Part shown: piece after piece, positions 7,935 to 15,451 of the stretch
How positions within the stretch are numbered: the stretch's first letter is position 1
Layout: every line of letters begins with the position of its first letter
Assembly (NCBI GenBank): GCA_041653935.1
Contig: JBAZEO010000002.1
Coordinates: 310,001-374,000 of the forward strand
From: JAYEHL01 sp041653935
GTDB lineage: Bacteria > Chloroflexota > Dehalococcoidia > E44-bin15
DNA: 64,000 nt
Direction: 5' to 3'
Made by a program: the position numbers and the translations under genes
Notes under the pieces: model-generated
The model's input: only the letters and a program-made list of their open reading frames with translations
Told to the model about the DNA's origin: nothing
The model's database searches: none

Positions 7935-9440
7935 ATGACTAAGCGAGCAGCACCATACATAAGGGTTTCGACGGAAGAACAGGAGCAGAAAGACCTGTCT
8001 CTGGACTTCCAGCTTGAGACGTGCCGTGCGCTGGCTGTTAAAAATGGGTGGGACGTTGTCGCAGTATACCAAGATGTCGGAAGCGCCAAGACCGACCAAC
8101 GCGAACAGTTTCAGAAGCTGATCGCCGACGCAAAAGAAGGACTGTTCGATATAGTGATCGTCTATAAATACAGCCGGTTTGCGCGGAGTGACATTGACAG
8201 TGCCTTATATGAGCGGGAACTCAACAAAAAGGGTATCGAGCTAGTATCAGCTACTGAACTTATTGACACTACCACATCAGCCGGCTGGATTAATAAACGT
8301 ATCCTACAAGTTTTTGCTGAGTTCGATAATCGTCAAAAAGCCGAGTTCGTTAAATCCGGCATGAAGCAGAAACTCCTTAAAGGTGAATGGCCGTGGGAAG
8401 CTCCAGTCGGTTATATCAATCACAATGACGGCAAGGAGAAACGAAGTCGTCGCACTTGGGTAGAAATTGATCCTTATAAAGCGCCATTAGTTGTGAAGCT
8501 GTTCGAGGGGGCTGATGATGGCAAAACCCTCTGGGATCTGTGTGACTTAGCGGAAGCATTCGGTCTTATTACGGTTCGCAAGAAAAAATTCACGCCTCAA
8601 AAGATGTCAGAAACACTAAGGAATCCATTCTACAAAGGTAGAGTTGTTAGTCCGAAGTTTGAAATCGATATAAAAGGTAAACACGAACCACTGATTGATG
8701 AAGCCATGTGGGATCGAGTTCAGATAAAGATGGCAATCCGCAGCCGAGTACCGTATTGCAACCACCGCCCAAAGCACATCTTGCGAGGTTTAACCAGGTG
8801 TTCCTGCGGCATGGCTATGACGTCCGAGTTCCACGATAACAACACCAACAATTACCTACGTTGTGTTTCTAATGCTAATAAACGATACAAACCCTGTGGG
8901 CAGATCGGCCCTCGAATAGACTCTGTGATTGGCCAGATAGAAGGCGAAATCCTCCCTATGCTGGCCATAACGACCGAACAGGTAACTACCATCCGCGAAG
9001 AACTAAAAGGCTTGGTGCAACACGACTACCATGTGATTGAGGCCGAGGCACAATTACTGAAAGAGCAACTCATCAAGCTAGACGCCCGCGCTAAGGGCCT
9101 CATCACCATGCGAGCTGATAACGACATCACCAAGGAAGAATACCGAGTCAGAAAAGGGGAGGTGGATATCGATAAGGCCCAACGTACTCACAGCCTCGAG
9201 ATGAAAAATATCGTGCTGGCCAAGTGCGACGAGGATTTAAACCAGGCGCTGTCAGTCGCCAGTGAGATAACTGACCTATGGCGAAACGCCAATGACGAGG
9301 GCAAACACGAGCTATTAGAAAAAGTGATAGTGAAAATCGTCATCCACGATAAAAAGATATCCGATGTCGAGTTTCGTATGCCCTATAATTTGATAGCACG
9401 GTGGAAGGCTGACCCGATAGCGATCAAAGCTAAGATATAG
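7935..9440 (+). CDS. Large serine recombinase
   Basis: A 501-residue site-specific DNA recombinase. The N-terminal resolvase domain (about 1-145) carries YIRVSTEEQ with the nucleophile Ser12 and Arg10, and YKYSRFAR with the conserved arginines near 81-84. A recombinase domain follows (about 155-270), then a zinc ribbon with Cys289, Cys291, Cys310 and Cys321, and a long coiled coil (about 345-440). This is the architecture of phage and ICE integrases and of transposon recombinases. All catalytic residues appear intact, so it may be functional. It indicates that the surrounding AT-rich segment is or was mobile. The att sites were not identified. Confidence 0.95.
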   Translation: MTKRAAPYIRVSTEEQEQKDLSLDFQLETCRALAVKNGWDVVAVYQDVGSAKTDQREQFQKLIADAKEGLFDIVIVYKYSRFARSDIDSALYERELNKKGIELVSATELIDTTTSAGWINKRILQVFAEFDNRQKAEFVKSGMKQKLLKGEWPWEAPVGYINHNDGKEKRSRRTWVEIDPYKAPLVVKLFEGADDGKTLWDLCDLAEAFGLITVRKKKFTPQKMSETLRNPFYKGRVVSPKFEIDIKGKHEPLIDEAMWDRVQIKMAIRSRVPYCNHRPKHILRGLTRCSCGMAMTSEFHDNNTNNYLRCVSNANKRYKPCGQIGPRIDSVIGQIEGEILPMLAITTEQVTTIREELKGLVQHDYHVIEAEAQLLKEQLIKLDARAKGLITMRADNDITKEEYRVRKGEVDIDKAQRTHSLEMKNIVLAKCDEDLNQALSVASEITDLWRNANDEGKHELLEKVIVKIVIHDKKISDVEFRMPYNLIARWKADPIAIKAKI

Positions 9441-9449
9441 GAGGTGTTG

Positions 9450-9902
9450 ATGGTCGAAGTACTTTATACACACTTGATTAACGAAAGCCTGGGCGATGAC
9501 TTCCTTCCCAGGCTTTTGAATTTAGTAGAGTCTATCCCAGACAGTGTTTTTTATAGTGGTGGTGCTATCGTCAAACACACCGACATAGCTTTCAATGCTA
9601 AATTACAGACCGAATTAAAAAATGTGTTTGGCGATACCTTAAAAATTGCCGCTACTATCGAACTAGCCGACCTCTATTCAAATCCAGTCGAAGGCGTTAT
9701 CGCGCTCTTCCATCCTGACACTAGATGGTTCTGCTGCTTATTCGTGCCGTACCGCGAATCAGAATTGAAACTATACGATGAGAATATCCCGCGTGGTTAT
9801 ATCATTGACGAGATCAGCGCCAGGATAGGGCACTACCTGAAGAGCGCCGATATCGACAACTGCTTCATAATCGGGTATAGAGACCCACGAGAACCAAGAT
9901 AG
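9450..9902 (+). CDS. Hypothetical protein downstream of recombinase
   Basis: A 150-residue protein of unknown family. The ATG at 9450 follows AGGAGGTG; a GTG at 9444 is also possible. It has alternating strands and helices (FLPRLLNLVESIPDSVFYSG, ELADLYSNPVEGVIALF, WFCCLFVPY) and no membrane segment. It starts only a few bases after the recombinase stop, so the two are co-transcribed. It could be a recombination directionality factor or unrelated cargo. Nothing in the sequence decides this. Confidence 0.55.
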   Translation: MVEVLYTHLINESLGDDFLPRLLNLVESIPDSVFYSGGAIVKHTDIAFNAKLQTELKNVFGDTLKIAATIELADLYSNPVEGVIALFHPDTRWFCCLFVPYRESELKLYDENIPRGYIIDEISARIGHYLKSADIDNCFIIGYRDPREPR

Positions 9903-9924
9903 AGTTGACTGAAAGGAGTTCGCC

Positions 9925-10086
9925 ATGTTTAAGCTATGGGCTATGATGATCGGCGTCATGCCGTTGGGAATGGTCATGCAGTATGGGTTGAAGATGGCTA
10001 TGTCTAGTATGGTCATAGTATATGCACTGTATTTTATGGTGTTCGTGGTGATGATTAATCGCACTAAGAAGAACAGAAAGGTGTAG
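9925..10086 (+). CDS. 53-residue Met-rich membrane mini-protein
   Basis: A short gene with a strong Shine-Dalgarno (AAAGGAG) placed correctly before the ATG at 9925, 22 bp after the preceding stop. The 53-residue product has about ten Met residues, two hydrophobic stretches (roughly 4-19 and 28-44) and a basic C-terminus (NRTKKNRKV), so it is probably a small inner-membrane protein with the tail in the cytoplasm. It continues the recombinase operon. Function is unknown; it could be a small effector, holin-like or stabilising protein. Confidence 0.6.
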   Translation: MFKLWAMMIGVMPLGMVMQYGLKMAMSSMVIVYALYFMVFVVMINRTKKNRKV

Positions 10087-10251
10087 CTGATCTTAAAACC
10101 CAAAATTTGGGGCGTTGTTTTATACAAGGGGTATGTATTATTACGTTACATTGTAAATACGGAATTTTCGTATTGTAGTGTATTTGTAGCTTACAGTTTT
10201 TAACAATAAGTAAGTAGGGTAGTCAATATTTAAATAACAACATGACATGAT

Positions 10252-10455
10252 ATGCGCATGACTGAAAGAAAGTTGACCGTGGGGTATGTGCCAGGTGACG
10301 GGAAGCATTACCCATTGATAAGGCTGCAGGGGAAGTGGTTAGAAGAGCTAGGATTTATGGTAGGGGATAGGGTGGTGGTTGTGGTCAATGAAGAACACCT
10401 AATCATTAAGAAAGATAATGACTATTTACTTAGAGGACCGCTTGGGGGTTTTTGA
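10252..10455 (+). CDS. SymE-like (SpoVT/AbrB-fold) small protein
   Basis: A 67-residue protein resembling the SymE toxin family: KLTVGYVPGDG, then YPLIRLQGKWLEELGF and VGDRVVVVV with a final LIIKK. SymE proteins derive from an AbrB-type swapped-hairpin fold and act as RNA-cleaving or nucleoid-binding toxins in type I systems, classically controlled by antisense RNA. The gene ends convergently inside the XRE gene (30-bp overlap), so opposing transcripts would be complementary at their 3' ends. Toxicity is inferred from family only. Confidence 0.7.
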   Translation: MRMTERKLTVGYVPGDGKHYPLIRLQGKWLEELGFMVGDRVVVVVNEEHLIIKKDNDYLLRGPLGGF

Positions 10456-10677
10456 TTCACCTAGAAGCCATGCAACAGATACGTCTAAAGCCTTTGCAAT
10501 TAACGCCACCTCAGTATCAAGCACAGGTCGTTTCCCGTTCTCGATTTTTGAAATAGCAGCTTGCTCAATCTTCAAACCGAGAACTTGTAACCGAGCAACG
10601 AGATCGATTTGTGATATTTGTGGTGAAGCCATTTTTCTGGCTTGGCGCACTCTTGCGCCTATCACGTTACGCTTCAT
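10426..10677 (-). CDS. XRE-family HTH transcriptional regulator
   Basis: An 83-residue regulator, nearly all HTH_3 domain: GARVRQARKMASPQISQIDLVARL, then the recognition region QAAISKIENGKRPV, then ALIAKALDVSVAWLLG. The start is placed at the ATG at 10677 (MKRNVIG); a longer frame back to 10791 would read through the operator. It overlaps the SymE-like gene tail-to-tail. It is divergent from the zinc-ribbon gene at 10790 across an AT-rich region with evenly spaced inverted repeats, which it probably binds to repress itself and perhaps the divergent gene. Confidence 0.85.
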   Translation of the reverse strand: MKRNVIGARVRQARKMASPQISQIDLVARLQVLGLKIEQAAISKIENGKRPVLDTEVALIAKALDVSVAWLLGESKTPKRSSK

Positions 10678-10695
10678 AGTAACGTAATGATATAT

Positions 10696-10731
10696 AATAT
10701 TCTGACTAGGAATATTCTCGTGGGGAATATT
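10696..10731. promoter_or_regulatory. Three half-site operator (AATATTC/GAATATT, 14-15 bp period)
   Basis: AATATTC (10696-10702), GAATATTC (10710-10717) and GAATATT (10725-10731) form two overlapping dyads, each with 7-bp arms and a 7-bp spacer. The elements overlap AT-rich, -10-like sequence read leftward (TATTAT/TATATC around 10685-10700) in front of the XRE gene. Regular helical spacing next to an XRE gene is typical of an autoregulatory operator. Binding is inferred. Confidence 0.65.
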
Positions 10732-10789
10732 TAGTGATACAATCAGGTAAGAATTTAGGGGAGACAACATCTTAACATGGGGGTGCGTC

Positions 10790-11416
10790 ATGAGTTACTG
10801 CTCAAAATGCGGCAACAAGCTTGAACCTGGTCAAAACTTTTGTTCAAACTGCGGGCAAAAACCTCCGCAAGAAAAAACAGAGAAGACACAGCGAACCAAC
10901 ACCAAAAAGAGAAACAAGTGGATTCTTCCAGTAACCATAGTGCTCCTCATAATCGCTATAGGTGGGATAGCAGGTGGTGTTGTGATAGGTCTTAATTCAG
11001 GTGGAAATACATCTTCAAATAACAACAATATCTATACCGTTTATCCAACAGATACGTATCAAGCACCAACTCAAACGTATCAGCCACCATACACACCAAC
11101 AACACATACATTGATGTCGGATCAAACATTATCAGCTGGTTCCCATGACCCTAATCCCTATACTATTTCAGCTGGCAAAACTATCACTATCTCTTGGAGT
11201 GCTAGCAGTAATGTTGATGTCTACATTTTTACCGATACCAACTACAATTATTGGTTACAAGGCAGCTACATATGCGAAGCAGCCAAAACTGCTAGCTCTG
11301 ACTCTCTTTCTTATCCTGTTGCCAATACTGACACATACTATCTTGTAGTTAAGAATACGAATACGCTCGGATTCGGCGCGGCTATCACAGTTTATTCAGC
11401 GACGGCGACTTGGTAA
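10790..11416 (+). CDS. Membrane-anchored zinc-ribbon protein
   Basis: A 208-residue protein. The N-terminal zinc ribbon has Cys4, Cys7, Cys18 and Cys21. A basic linker (KKRNK) precedes one transmembrane helix (about 44-68), then a Thr/Pro/Gln-rich low-complexity linker and a beta-rich C-terminal domain of about 100 residues (SAGSHDPNPYTISAGKTITI ... YYLVVKNTN). The C-terminal part resembles extracellular beta-sandwich (pre-peptidase or EMP24-like) domains. The zinc ribbon is predicted cytoplasmic and the sandwich outside. It is the first of three zinc-ribbon membrane genes in a row. Confidence 0.75.
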   Translation: MSYCSKCGNKLEPGQNFCSNCGQKPPQEKTEKTQRTNTKKRNKWILPVTIVLLIIAIGGIAGGVVIGLNSGGNTSSNNNNIYTVYPTDTYQAPTQTYQPPYTPTTHTLMSDQTLSAGSHDPNPYTISAGKTITISWSASSNVDVYIFTDTNYNYWLQGSYICEAAKTASSDSLSYPVANTDTYYLVVKNTNTLGFGAAITVYSATATW

Positions 11417-11430
11417 AAGGGAGGTAGAAC

Positions 11431-11889
11431 ATGAACTACTGCCCGAATTGTGGTTCTGCTTTGAAGGATAACCCGACTTACTGCCCCAACTGTGGGCAGA
11501 AACTCATTAATACCACTAACAAAGTCGAAGAACAAAAAATAAGTGGAGAAGCCACCTCTCAGCTTAAATGCCCAAAGTGCGGCTCTGAAAACGTTCAGAA
11601 ATATACTCTATGGAAAAAGTCTCATAAGCATGATTCTTCAGGGGCAGCAGAAGGGGTAGGCTGCCTTATTGTGATAGTACTGCTAATCTTTGCACCTATT
11701 GCAGTGCTAGTGTTGGGGATTGCGCTAGTAATAACGCTGCCGACTATTCTTGGAGTCGGTTTAATTGCAGCGATTGCCTATGCTATACAGCAAAGTTATG
11801 AGTCTAATCGTTATATTTGTCTTAAGTGTGAACATAATTTCAACCCAAAAGAACTGCGGGGGAAAGGTCCCTTTGATTGGTTCGATTAA
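11431..11889 (+). CDS. Zinc-ribbon protein with TM hairpin inside a second ribbon
   Basis: A 152-residue protein with a good Shine-Dalgarno (GGGAGGT), 14 bp after the previous gene. The first zinc ribbon uses Cys4, Cys7, Cys18 and Cys21. A second CPKC knuckle (47-50) is separated from its likely partner CLKC (130-133) by a hydrophobic region that can form two membrane helices (about 77-120). The second ribbon would therefore be completed on one side of the membrane by both ends of a hairpin. The function of such proteins is not established. It is probably co-transcribed with its neighbours. Confidence 0.7.
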   Translation: MNYCPNCGSALKDNPTYCPNCGQKLINTTNKVEEQKISGEATSQLKCPKCGSENVQKYTLWKKSHKHDSSGAAEGVGCLIVIVLLIFAPIAVLVLGIALVITLPTILGVGLIAAIAYAIQQSYESNRYICLKCEHNFNPKELRGKGPFDWFD

Positions 11890-11939
11890 TCTTGAAATCC
11901 GAGATGAATCCATAAATAACGCAAAGTAAGGAAGGAAAT

Positions 11940-12161
11940 ATGAGGCTAGCATTATTCACCGGATCATGGGGATTCCCAGACATCATTATAGTTGTTGTCG
12001 CAGCACTCCTACTGGTTGTCATCATCATTATTGGAATTGTGTTCCTATTTAAACATAGGTCAAACAAGAAACCAACAAAGAATTCTAGCTATTGCACAAA
12101 GTGTGGTAAGCCTATTCAGCAAGATGCTAAGTATTGCTCAGAGTGTGGACACAGCCGCTAG
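11940..12161 (+). CDS. Small TM protein with C-terminal zinc ribbon
   Basis: A 73-residue protein with one strongly hydrophobic helix (about 13-38), a basic stop-transfer segment (KHRSNKKPTK) and a C-terminal zinc ribbon with Cys52, Cys55, Cys66 and Cys69. The Shine-Dalgarno AAGGAAGG precedes the ATG. The topology mirrors that of the two upstream genes, with ribbon and helix in reverse order. It is the last gene before the base-composition change near 12.25 kb. Function is unknown. Confidence 0.7.
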   Translation: MRLALFTGSWGFPDIIIVVVAALLLVVIIIIGIVFLFKHRSNKKPTKNSSYCTKCGKPIQQDAKYCSECGHSR

Positions 12162-12230
12162 GATAAATTGATTTCAGGATTTGTTAAAAAATATCGAATT
12201 CGGCGCAGATTCATTCGTGAAAAAACACTT

Positions 12231-12253
12231 TGGTGCCCCCAGGGTGAATTGAA
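12231..12253 (-). other. tRNA 3'-end fragment, possible att remnant
   Basis: Read on the minus strand this 23-bp stretch fits the end of a tRNA gene exactly: T-loop TTCAATT, T-stem 3' strand CACCC, acceptor 3' strand TGGGGGC, discriminator A and CCA. The sequence that should hold the rest of the tRNA (12254 onward) does not fit one. Bare tRNA 3' ends are typical of attachment sites. It coincides with the change from AT-rich to GC-richer DNA, but its polarity would place a simple insertion to its right, so its link to the left-hand island is uncertain. Confidence 0.5.
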
Positions 12254-12286
12254 GCAAGTCAGCAACACCACAACTATATAGTTTGA

Positions 12287-12715
12287 CTACAAGCTGTAAA
12301 TCTCGTCGCCGAAGGTTTTCACCCAGTTCTTATGCAGTATCTCCACCGCATCCTCCGTCCTGTCCACACCCAGGATGACGATGGGCTGCCAGTCTTCGCC
12401 CCGGCCCAGGAACGGGTAGAAGTAAAGGACGTTTATCTTTGCCGCGTTGAGCGGTTTGAGCACGGCGCGCATGCCGCCGGGGTGGTCCGGGATCTCCACC
12501 GCGATAACTTCGTCGATATGGGTTTTGTAGCCGTTGCTCTTGAGGACATTGGCTGTTTTCACGGGGTCGTCGGTGACGAACCTGACCGTGCTGATCTTGG
12601 AGGTGTCGGCCACGGAGATGGCCCTTATGTTTATGCCTTCATCTCCCAGGCATTCGCTGATGCCCAGGAAAGTGCCGGGCACATTATCGAGTGTTATAGA
12701 TATTTGTTTAACCAT
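12287..12715 (-). CDS. Tandem ACT-domain protein
   Basis: A 142-residue protein made of two ACT domains (about 1-65 and 70-140). The first begins QISITLDNVPGTFLGISECL, the second AVEIPDHPGGMRAVLKPLN. ACT pairs bind amino acids or related ligands and regulate enzymes. The start is placed at the ATG at 12715; the longer frame upstream reads through a dispersed repeat. It lies downstream of, and in the same direction as, the 2-oxoacid:ferredoxin oxidoreductase genes, 180 bp away across a repeat, so a sensor role for branched-chain or related amino acids is plausible but inferred. Confidence 0.85.
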   Translation of the reverse strand: MVKQISITLDNVPGTFLGISECLGDEGINIRAISVADTSKISTVRFVTDDPVKTANVLKSNGYKTHIDEVIAVEIPDHPGGMRAVLKPLNAAKINVLYFYPFLGRGEDWQPIVILGVDRTEDAVEILHKNWVKTFGDEIYSL

Positions 12716-12756
12716 CTTCCGACCCCCTTGTTGTCGATGTGTTTCGGAGATATTTT

Positions 12757-12849
12757 CCGAACCCCCTAAATCCCCCATACGTTGGGGGACTTTAAAAATG
12801 GGGGACACCCCCAAACCCCTGACAGGAGAGCTTCTCTCCCGTACCTTTT
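12757..12849 (-). repeat. Repeat family A, copy 1 (reverse)
   Basis: A near-complete copy of a roughly 95-bp dispersed element. On its sense strand it begins AAAAGAGGTGCAGGAG, runs through an inverted CTCCTG, then GGGTTTGGGGGTGTCCCC, a CCCCCA-ACGTATGGGGG hairpin and ends AGGGGGTTCGG. It lies between the ACT gene and the gamma subunit gene. Confidence 0.85.
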
Positions 12850-12894
12850 CTTTTACTTAGGTAGCTAGGTAATACTACCTTGTTTTAATACCGA

Positions 12895-13431
12895 TTACTT
12901 ACTAACAGCGTTATATCCAGCTGTAATCGCCTTTTCGTTGATGGCGATGAGCTTGCTCTTGTTCTTCAGTCCGATCTTGAGCCCCTCAATGATGCCTTCA
13001 AGCGACACGATGCCGCTCTTCTTGATGAAGGCGCCCAGCATGACCATGTTGGCCGACTTGGCGCTGCCCAATTCCTTGGCGATGGCGTCCGCAGCCACGC
13101 GAACAACCTCTATATCATCACGCGACGTGCTCACTTGTACTAGTGACGAGTTTATAAAGAGCACGCCGCCGGACTTTATCTGGTTCTGGAACTTGACCAG
13201 CGAGGGGCGGTTCATGGCGATGACGAAATCTGGAGATGATGCTATGGGTGACGCGATCTCCTCGTTTGAGACGGCCACGGTGCAGTTGGCCGTGCCGCCG
13301 CGCACCTCGGCGCCGTAGGACGGCAGGTAGGTCACGTATTTGCCCCCGGCCATGGCAGCCTGCGCCAGGGTCAGCCCCATGGAGATGACCCCCTGGCCCC
13401 CGAAGCCGGATATCAGCGTCTTAACCAGCAT
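12895..13431 (-). CDS. 2-oxoacid:ferredoxin oxidoreductase, gamma subunit
   Basis: This 178-residue protein is the gamma domain of the pyruvate/2-ketoisovalerate/2-oxoglutarate:ferredoxin oxidoreductase family, which decarboxylates a 2-oxoacid to an acyl-CoA with reduction of ferredoxin. The diagnostic N-terminus GFGGQGVISMG and the YGAEVRGG motif are present. The gene overlaps the beta gene by 11 bp and closes a delta-alpha-beta-gamma operon. Subunit order and sizes fit the KorABCD/VorABCD type; the substrate cannot be fixed from sequence alone. Cytoplasmic. Confidence 0.93.
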   Translation of the reverse strand: MLVKTLISGFGGQGVISMGLTLAQAAMAGGKYVTYLPSYGAEVRGGTANCTVAVSNEEIASPIASSPDFVIAMNRPSLVKFQNQIKSGGVLFINSSLVQVSTSRDDIEVVRVAADAIAKELGSAKSANMVMLGAFIKKSGIVSLEGIIEGLKIGLKNKSKLIAINEKAITAGYNAVSK

Positions 13432-14176
13432 CTTCTTTACCTGTCCTGTCGAGAATCACCCCGAGAGGGAACTCCTTGACCATGACCTCATCGATCCACT
13501 TCCAGGCCTCGGCGGGGCTCATCTTCCAGTTGGTGGGGCAGGGAGAGAGTATCTCCACCAGGGAGAAGCCCTGGCCGTCGAGCTGGGCCTGGAACGCCTT
13601 GCGTATGGCCTTCTTGGCCTTCTTTATATTAGCCGGCGAGTTTGCAGCCACGCGCTCGATGTACGCCGAGCCCCTGACCAGCGCCAGCATCTCGCTGATC
13701 TTTAATGGATATCCCTCGATCTTATTATCGCGGCCGAGGGGCGTCGTCGTTGTCTTCTGTCCCGACAGCGTAGTCGGGGCCATCTGCCCGCCCGTCATGC
13801 CGTAAACAGCGTTGTTGATAAATATGGCAGTTATGTTCTCGCCGCGGTTGGCCGCGTGAATGGTCTCAGCGGTGCCGATGGCCGCCAGGTCGCCGTCGCC
13901 CTGGTAGGTGAAAACGAACGTCTCAGGGCTAGCCCGCTTGAGGCCCGTGGCGACGGCCGCGCCGCGGCCGTGGGCCGACTCCGCCATATCTATATCGAGA
14001 TAGTTGTAGGTGAACACCGCGCACCCTGGCGGGGGTATGCCGACAGCTTTATCCCGCAGGTTCATCTCGTCGATGAGCTCGGCGATGATGCGGTGCACCA
14101 CGGAATGCCCGCAGCCGGGACAGTAATGAAATACCGCCTTCTTGAGCGTGGTCGGGCGCGAATATACTTTCTTCAT
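13421..14176 (-). CDS. 2-oxoacid:ferredoxin oxidoreductase, TPP-binding beta subunit
   Basis: A 251-residue thiamine-diphosphate subunit. The CPGCGH motif (19-24) is present, and the TPP/Mg motif is formed by GDGDLAAIG (93-101) with NNAVYGMTGGQ about 25 residues later. The start is the ATG at 14176, overlapping the alpha stop by 4 bp; a frame further upstream is an artefact inside the alpha gene. With alpha and gamma it forms the catalytic core. The PTTLSGQKTTTTPLGR stretch is typical of VorA/KorB-like beta subunits rather than pyruvate-specific ones. Confidence 0.93.
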   Translation of the reverse strand: MKKVYSRPTTLKKAVFHYCPGCGHSVVHRIIAELIDEMNLRDKAVGIPPPGCAVFTYNYLDIDMAESAHGRGAAVATGLKRASPETFVFTYQGDGDLAAIGTAETIHAANRGENITAIFINNAVYGMTGGQMAPTTLSGQKTTTTPLGRDNKIEGYPLKISEMLALVRGSAYIERVAANSPANIKKAKKAIRKAFQAQLDGQGFSLVEILSPCPTNWKMSPAEAWKWIDEVMVKEFPLGVILDRTGKEDAG

Positions 14177-15249
14177 TTCCCGCCCTTCAATCCCTTCTGG
14201 TAGTAGACGCGCGCTATGGCCCGCTGCAGCTCGGCGGGGGTGGGTATCACGCCGCCGGTGCGCCCGTAGAACGAGACCTCGGCGGCACCTTCCAGCGACA
14301 GCTTCACATCCTCCAGCATCTGACCCATGTTCATCTCTATATCCAGGAACTGCTTCTTTTTCTTGGCCAGCTGTTTGATAGCCTCGGACGGGAACGGCCA
14401 CAGCGTTATCGGGCGCAGCATGCCCACCTTGAGCCCTTCCTTCCGGGCGTTCTTTATCGCGCCCCTGGCGATGCGCGCCGCTATGCCGAAGGCGACGACC
14501 ACGAGCTTGGCGTCGTCGATCATGAATGTATCGTAAGCGACCTCGTCGCGCTTGATTATCTCGTAGCGCCGGAACAGGCTCCAGTTGAGTTCCTCCAGCG
14601 ACGCCGGGTTCGACGTAAACGTCTTAACGATGCGGCTGGGGCGGCCTTTGGCCCCGCGCAGCGCATCATCCCTCACCGGCAGCATCTTCGGCTCCTCATA
14701 TTTGAATTCGACCGGCTCCATCATCTGCCCCAGCACGCCGTCTCCCAGAATCATAACCGGCACCCTGTACTTATCCGCCAGATCGAATGCTTTATACGTC
14801 TGATCCGCCAGCTCCTGCACTGACGAAGGCCCGAGCACTATCGTGCGATAATCCCCGTGTCCGCCACCGCGCGTGGCCTGATGATAGTCCGACTGCGCCG
14901 CCGCTATGCTGCCCAGACCCGGACCGCCGCGCGACATGTTGACGATTACCGCGGGCAGCTCGCAGGCCGCCAGATAGGAGATGCCCTCCTGCTTCAGGCT
15001 GATGCCCGGGCTTGAGGATGAGGTCATAGTCCGCACCCCGGCCAGGCTGGCGCCGAAAACCATGTTGATAGCGGCAAGCTCGCTCTCGGCCTGAATGAAG
15101 GTACAGCCCTTCTTGCGGCCGAGATGGGCCGCCATGTATTCGGTGAGCTCGTTCTGCGGCGTGATGGGATAGCCAAAGTAGCACTGGCAGCCGGCCCTTA
15201 TCGCCGCCTCGCCGATGGCGCTGTTTCCGTCCATGAGCACTTTAGTCAC
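14173..15249 (-). CDS. 2-oxoacid:ferredoxin oxidoreductase, alpha subunit
   Basis: The 358-residue pyrimidine-binding and transketolase-like alpha subunit. The N-terminus MDGNSAIGEAAIRAGC, the YPITPQNELTEYMA motif and the Ser-rich SSSSPGISLKQEGISYLA region are characteristic. GTG is the likely start, overlapping the ferredoxin gene by 8 bp. It supplies the Glu-containing half of the TPP site and the CoA-binding surface. The tight overlaps through the operon argue for 1:1:1:1 production. Confidence 0.93.
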   Translation of the reverse strand: MTKVLMDGNSAIGEAAIRAGCQCYFGYPITPQNELTEYMAAHLGRKKGCTFIQAESELAAINMVFGASLAGVRTMTSSSSPGISLKQEGISYLAACELPAVIVNMSRGGPGLGSIAAAQSDYHQATRGGGHGDYRTIVLGPSSVQELADQTYKAFDLADKYRVPVMILGDGVLGQMMEPVEFKYEEPKMLPVRDDALRGAKGRPSRIVKTFTSNPASLEELNWSLFRRYEIIKRDEVAYDTFMIDDAKLVVVAFGIAARIARGAIKNARKEGLKVGMLRPITLWPFPSEAIKQLAKKKKQFLDIEMNMGQMLEDVKLSLEGAAEVSFYGRTGGVIPTPAELQRAIARVYYQKGLKGGK

Positions 15250-15451
15250 GGTATACCTCTATCGCCGCCTCGGGACAGACCTGCGCGCATATGGCGCAGC
15301 CGCTGCACTCGCCGTCCTTCACGCACGCGGCCACCCTGTAGCCGTTGGCGTTGAGCTTATCGGACAAGACGATAAAGCCCTTCGGGCAAAACAGTGTGCA
15401 GAGCTCGCAGCCCTTGCAGAACTCCCGGTCTATCTCTATGTACCCTTTCAT
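15242..15451 (-). CDS. 2-oxoacid:ferredoxin oxidoreductase, delta (ferredoxin) subunit
   Basis: A 69-residue 2[4Fe-4S] ferredoxin. Cys12, 15, 18 and 22 and Cys49, 52, 55 and 59 form two CxxCxxCxxxC(P) motifs. It is the first gene of the operon and probably accepts electrons from the TPP radical intermediate before an external ferredoxin. A short loop between the cluster motifs (SDKLNANGYR) is usual for KorD/VorD. The Shine-Dalgarno is weak. Upstream lies a 455-bp non-coding stretch that should hold the operon promoter. Confidence 0.93.
   Translation of the reverse strand: MKGYIEIDREFCKGCELCTLFCPKGFIVLSDKLNANGYRVAACVKDGECSGCAICAQVCPEAAIEVYRD

Noticed and set aside
12716..12814. N-terminal extension of the ACT protein
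   Set aside because: It encodes repeat-family-A sequence and lacks a family match; the ATG at 12715 begins the ACT domain.
14177..14401. N-terminal extension of the beta subunit
   Set aside because: It lies fully inside the alpha gene in another frame and has low-complexity composition; the ATG at 14176 fits the family.
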